Positions 14,999-18,457 of a stretch of DNA of 18,457 nucleotides are shown here, piece after piece; the stretch's first letter is position 1, and each line of letters starts with the position of its first letter. Location: positions 1 through 18,457 of the forward strand of contig CAMYMY010000036.1 in assembly GCA_947259625.1 (NCBI GenBank), written 5' to 3'. The notes under the pieces were generated by a model. The model saw only the letters and a list, made by a program, of their open reading frames with translations. It ran no database searches and had not been told where the DNA came from. The translations under genes were made by a program, and so were the position numbers. The DNA is from an uncultured Kiloniellales bacterium. Its GTDB lineage: Bacteria; Pseudomonadota; Alphaproteobacteria; Kiloniellales; JAKSDN01.

Positions 14999-15982
14999 GA
15001 TCACCGTTGCGAAGAATTCCGGATCCACGTTGCCGCCCGAAAGGGTGAGCGCCAGCGTCTTGTCGCGAGCCTCGATCTTGCCCGATAGCACGGCCGCGAG
15101 TGCAACGGCGCCGCCGGGCTCTACCACCAGCTTGAGATTGCGGAAGGCGTAGGTCATGGCGGCACGGGTTTCCTCGTCCGTGACCGCCAGCCCGCCGGCC
15201 ACCAACTCGCGGTTGATCGTAAACGTCAGTTCGCCCGGGGCCGGCGCCAACAGGGCGTCGCAGACCGAAGACGGCCCGGGGTCGTTGGCCACCCGCCGGC
15301 CGACTGCCAGCGAGCGGGCGGTGTCGTCGAAGCCTTCCGGCTCCACGGTATGGATGGCCGTGCCCGGGCTCAACTCGGTCAACGCCAGGGCCGACCCGGC
15401 CGTGAGGCCACCGCCGCCGCAGCAGACCAGAAGCGCGTCCAACCGCCGCCCCAAGGCTGCCGCTTGGCGAGCGATCTCCAGACCACAGGTCCCCTGACCC
15501 GCGATGATGTCCGGGTCGTCGTAGGGCCGTACCAGGGTCGCGCCGCGCTCGGCGACGAGCCCGGCGGCGACCTCTTCGCGAGCCTCCCGGTACCGGTCGT
15601 AAAGAAGTACTTCGGCGCCATGGCTTCGGGTGTTTTCGATCTTGATGGCAGGCGCGTCCGCAGGCATCACGATGGTGGCCGGCACGCCGAGTAGCCGGGC
15701 TGCCGCGGCGACCCCTTGGGCATGATTGCCGGAGGAATAGGCAACCACGCCGGCCGGCCGCTTCGCCTCGGGCAACTGGCTGATTTTGTTGTAGGCACCG
15801 CGGAACTTGAAAGATCCCGTACGCTGCAGGATCTCCGGCTTGATCAGCACCCGGCCGCCGATCTGTTCGTTGAGCGCCGGGAACTCGAGCAGCGGCGTGA
15901 CGACCGCCCAGCCGGCCAGACGGGCCGCCGCAGCCTCGACATCGGCGAAGATCGGCTTGCGATGCTGGGCGGGCTCAACCAT
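14990..15982 (-). CDS. PLP-dependent threonine/serine dehydratase
   Basis: This 330-residue fold-type II PLP enzyme is of the short threonine ammonia-lyase / serine racemase group, without the C-terminal ACT regulatory domain of biosynthetic IlvA. Lys59 in TGSFKFRGA is the PLP lysine; SSGNHAQG (83-90) binds the substrate carboxylate and CCGGGGL (about 187-193) binds the PLP phosphate. It likely makes 2-oxobutanoate or pyruvate plus ammonia. The ATG at 15982 was preferred to one 19 codons upstream because family homology starts soon after it; it overlaps the end of the hydrolase gene by 8 bp. Serine racemase or hydroxyaspartate dehydratase are alternatives in the same group. Confidence 0.88.
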   Translation of the reverse strand: MVEPAQHRKPIFADVEAAAARLAGWAVVTPLLEFPALNEQIGGRVLIKPEILQRTGSFKFRGAYNKISQLPEAKRPAGVVAYSSGNHAQGVAAAARLLGVPATIVMPADAPAIKIENTRSHGAEVLLYDRYREAREEVAAGLVAERGATLVRPYDDPDIIAGQGTCGLEIARQAAALGRRLDALLVCCGGGGLTAGSALALTELSPGTAIHTVEPEGFDDTARSLAVGRRVANDPGPSSVCDALLAPAPGELTFTINRELVAGGLAVTDEETRAAMTYAFRNLKLVVEPGGAVALAAVLSGKIEARDKTLALTLSGGNVDPEFFATVIAG

Positions 15983-16880
15983 TGGCCGTGTCCCGGGGCC
16001 GGCTCGCGGCGCAATCGTCCAGGCCGGCGAGAAAGGCATCGATTGCCGTCTCCGCTTGTGGTTCGTTGAGCATCGGTGTGTGGCCCACAGCGGGCAAGGT
16101 CACCTGGATCAGGTCGGGCTTGACTTCGGCCATGCGCGCAAAGCTCGCTTCCGAAAGGACATCCGACAGGGCGCCGCGGAACGCGAGCACGGGGAGTCGG
16201 CGGAGCGCTCCGTAGAGCTTCCAAAGGTCGAGAGTCGTGCCCCCGCTTCGGATCAATTCCTTGGCCAGGGCGACATCCCAGTCGTAGTGCAGAAGGCCGT
16301 CGTCGCCCTTTCGGTAGGTTGCCTCCGCGAACCTGCGCCATTTGGCGTCGCTGTCGAGGCCGAGCCGGGGGAGCAAGGACATCAAGTGGGTCACCGCGGC
16401 ATCCCAATCCGGCTGGGGTCGGTCTACCCCGACGTATTCCAGGATACGCGACAGGCCGCTCGATGTGAGATCGGGCCCGATGTCGTTCAAGATCACTCCG
16501 GCCAGAGCGGTCGGGGTCGCCACGGCAAGTCCCATCGAAAGAAGGCCGCCCATCGAGGTGCCGCAGACCGCCACCTTGTGCAGATTGCAGGCCGCGAGCA
16601 GGTGGATCAGGTCGCGCAGATAGACCTCTGGCCGGTAGTTCCGCCAATCCGAATCATAGGCGGAGCGGCCACGGCCCCGGTAATCGGGGCAGATCACGCG
16701 CCGCTTCTCGGACAAGCGCCTGGCGAGGTGATCGAAATCCTTCGAGTTACGCGCCAGGCCGCCGAGGCACAGCACGGGCGTTCCAGGCGCCAGGGGATCG
16801 CCATAGTCGCGGAAGAACAGCTCAAGCCCGTCCTGTGCGCCCAGCCAACGCTCGCGGTACGCCGGAATCCCCGAACCCAT
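15975..16880 (-). CDS. Alpha/beta hydrolase
   Basis: This 301-residue alpha/beta-fold hydrolase has a nucleophile elbow GTSMGG (Ser109), an acid at Asp240 (RGALSDVLS) and a catalytic His267 (VGHTPML). The oxyanion region reads LCLGGLARNSKDF and the strand motif is CPDYRGRGRS, as in the esterase / haloalkane dehalogenase-like group; the nucleophile is Ser, so it should be an esterase or lipase-type enzyme and not a dehalogenase. The ATG at 16880 lies 13 nt after the HAD stop, whereas the longer start would overlap that gene by over 30 bp. It is the middle gene of a tight three-gene unit. The substrate is unknown. Confidence 0.88.
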   Translation of the reverse strand: MGSGIPAYRERWLGAQDGLELFFRDYGDPLAPGTPVLCLGGLARNSKDFDHLARRLSEKRRVICPDYRGRGRSAYDSDWRNYRPEVYLRDLIHLLAACNLHKVAVCGTSMGGLLSMGLAVATPTALAGVILNDIGPDLTSSGLSRILEYVGVDRPQPDWDAAVTHLMSLLPRLGLDSDAKWRRFAEATYRKGDDGLLHYDWDVALAKELIRSGGTTLDLWKLYGALRRLPVLAFRGALSDVLSEASFARMAEVKPDLIQVTLPAVGHTPMLNEPQAETAIDAFLAGLDDCAASRPRDTANG

Positions 16881-16893
16881 GGTCGCTGGGGCC

Positions 16894-17580
16894 CTAGAGT
16901 CCGAGCAGCCCGGGCAGATCGGCAAGCGTGGTGATCTCGCCCGGGATTTCGCCCGGCAGCCGGTCCGGCTGCTTGCCGAAGCGGTTCAGCCAGGCAACCT
17001 TGAAGCCGAAATGGGCGGCGCCCGAGGCGTCCCAGGGGTTGGTCGAGACGAAGCAGATCCGATCGGCCGCCACTTCGAGCGCGTCGACCGCCAACTGGTA
17101 GACCCGGCGGTCCGGTTTGTAGATGCCAACCGACTCGACGGAGAGCACCTTGTCGAGCAGTTCCGTCAACCCCGCCGAACCGACCGCCGCCTCCAGCATG
17201 CGCGGCGCGCCGTTGGATAGAATCGCCGTCGCCTTGCCGCCGGAGCGTAAAGCGCCCAGGCAGGCCGACACGTCGGGATAGGCGTCCAGTGTCAGATAGA
17301 GGCTCATCAAGGACTCCTTGAGGGCGGGGTCGTCGATGCCATGCGCGGCCAGGGCGTGGTCCAGCCCGTCGTTCGTGACCTGCCAGAAGTCCACATGGGT
17401 GTCCATCAGGCTACGCAGCCAGGTGTACTCGAGCTGCTTTTGGCGCCAGAGGTCGGAGACGCCCTGGGCCTTTTCGCCCAGTGTTGCACCGCCGCGCGCG
17501 ACAGCGGAGTGCACGTCGAACAGCGTACCGTAGGCGTCGAACACGCAGGCGCCGATATCGGAAAAGGCCGGGTGGTTCAT
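16894..17580 (-). CDS. Haloacid dehalogenase type II (HAD superfamily)
   Basis: This 228-residue HAD enzyme is close to L-2-haloacid dehalogenases. The nucleophile Asp15 is in FDAYGTLFDV, followed by YTWLRSLM with a candidate substrate Arg, LSNG for motif II, KPDRRVYQLA with the motif III Lys, and FVSTNPWDASGAAHFGF, which matches the SSNAWD block of type II dehalogenases. These signatures favour release of halide from 2-haloacids over phosphatase activity. The ATG at 17580 was preferred to one 20 codons upstream because the HAD domain begins soon after it. It is the first gene of a unit with the hydrolase and the dehydratase. Confidence 0.88.
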   Translation of the reverse strand: MNHPAFSDIGACVFDAYGTLFDVHSAVARGGATLGEKAQGVSDLWRQKQLEYTWLRSLMDTHVDFWQVTNDGLDHALAAHGIDDPALKESLMSLYLTLDAYPDVSACLGALRSGGKATAILSNGAPRMLEAAVGSAGLTELLDKVLSVESVGIYKPDRRVYQLAVDALEVAADRICFVSTNPWDASGAAHFGFKVAWLNRFGKQPDRLPGEIPGEITTLADLPGLLGL

Positions 17581-17673
17581 AGCTCGCTCGCTTCGCCGAA
17601 AGGATCCGCGCCGGTCTGTCGACGCTGGGCCCCTAGGCAAGCGCGTCCTGGCGCGAAAGGCAACCGCCTTGAT

Positions 17674-18457
17674 TCAATTCGGTTGGGGAAAGCCGGCGGT
17701 CGCCCAGTCGAGCGGCAGATCGACTTGGCTGCTGGTCATGCGCAGGTCGTAGATAGGCACGGCCTCAAGAATGCGCTGCACGTAGTTCCTGGTTTCGCCG
17801 AAGGGGATTCGCTCGGCCCAGTCGATCGGATCGACCCCGGGTTTCCGCGGGTCGCCGAAACGCTTGATCCAGCGATCTACGCGCCGGGGACCCGCGTTGT
17901 ATGCGGCTAGGGCCAAGAGCCGCGAGCCTTGAAAGCGGTCCAGCATCTGGGTCAGATAGGCGACTCCGAGCCGCATGTTGTAGGCCGGGTCCTGGGTCAG
18001 CTTGCTGCGGCGATAGGGGATCTTTAGCTTCCGTGCCACCCGCTTCGCCGTGGCGGGCATGAGCTGCATCAGGCCGCGTGCGCCAGCCCCGCTGACGACT
18101 TCGTTGTAGAACTGGCTCTCCTGGCGAATGACCGCAAACAGCAAGGTCAGGTCCATCGCGTCGTCGTGCGGCAAGTTCGGTAGGGGATAGAGGTGGTCCG
18201 GCAGGATCAGGCCCGACCTGCGCGCCTCCTTGGCGGTCCGCAGCGCCCGGTCCGGGCGCCCCTGCTCCAAGGCCAGCTCGGCGGTCAGCCAGAAATCGCT
18301 GGTCGTCGTGGCCATTTTCCGCAGGCGATCGAGAAACCTCCGTTGGACGTTTTTCCGGCCGATCTGTCCCAGCAGCCGCACCACCTGAACGAGCTCCTGC
18401 CGAGCGAAGTCCTGGCGATCTTCCGGTTGTGGCTCGATTGGGCGGGGTAAGGTCGTC
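17674..18457 (-). CDS. Soluble lytic transglycosylase, Slt family (5' end missing)
   Basis: The reading frame stays open to the right edge of the window, so the N-terminal part is missing and the GTG at 18384 is internal. What remains is the end of an alpha-helical repeat domain and a complete GH23 catalytic domain: FAVIRQESQF with the catalytic Glu (codon 18120-18118), SGAGARGLMQLMPATA, YNMRLGVAYL and LAAYNAGPRRVDRW, then ETRNYVQRILE near the end. It cleaves the MurNAc-GlcNAc bond of peptidoglycan to give 1,6-anhydro ends in the periplasm. It is 94 bp upstream of the HAD gene on the same strand and not obviously part of that unit. Confidence 0.93.
   Translation of the reverse strand, partial: TTLPRPIEPQPEDRQDFARQELVQVVRLLGQIGRKNVQRRFLDRLRKMATTTSDFWLTAELALEQGRPDRALRTAKEARRSGLILPDHLYPLPNLPHDDAMDLTLLFAVIRQESQFYNEVVSGAGARGLMQLMPATAKRVARKLKIPYRRSKLTQDPAYNMRLGVAYLTQMLDRFQGSRLLALAAYNAGPRRVDRWIKRFGDPRKPGVDPIDWAERIPFGETRNYVQRILEAVPIYDLRMTSSQVDLPLDWATAGFPQPN

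Overview
The window is high-GC, densely coded DNA with Alphaproteobacteria-like gene content: a separate-subunit B12-dependent mutase operon, a CysN-CysC fusion, an NnrS protein and an M23 peptidase-bactofilin pair. A Rhodospirillales-type marine or soil bacterium is my inference. No rRNA, tRNA, CRISPR array, insertion sequence or phage gene was seen. It reads as ordinary chromosome with several divergent members of known families.

Layout. (1) 1-1045: 3' part of a creatinase-type M24 protein on the plus strand. (2) 4863-1060, minus strand: a compact operon, TetR regulator, B12-binding subunit, mutase large subunit, MeaB GTPase chaperone. Two gene junctions are ATGA overlaps. A promoter and a palindromic operator lie in front of the TetR gene. 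The mutase lacks residues that define methylmalonyl-CoA mutase and carries an exact 33-bp tandem duplication, so its substrate is open. (3) 4920-6622: a divergent purine-salvage pair, adenine deaminase and hypoxanthine phosphoribosyltransferase, which together turn adenine into IMP via hypoxanthine. (4) 6723-8461: an isopenicillin-N-synthase-like 2-oxoglutarate/Fe(II) oxygenase and a divergent Tag-like DNA glycosylase. (5) 8501-10387, minus strand: a two-CBS-domain protein and a 12-helix NnrS protein. (6) 10582-12405: a CysN-CysC fusion whose GTPase half has lost switch I and the DxxG motif while the APS kinase half looks intact; no cysD is nearby. (7) 12841-14966: a membrane-anchored coiled-coil M23 (LytM) peptidase followed by a bactofilin, a known cell-shape pairing. 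(8) 17580-14990, minus strand: HAD dehalogenase, alpha/beta hydrolase and PLP-dependent threonine/serine dehydratase, tightly packed. (9) 17674-18457: a soluble lytic transglycosylase that runs off the right edge.

The best candidate for something undescribed is the TetR-controlled acyl-CoA mutase operon. The degenerate CysN-CysC fusion and the metal-less M24 protein come next. Residue comparisons with family members were made by eye and from memory, without alignment software.
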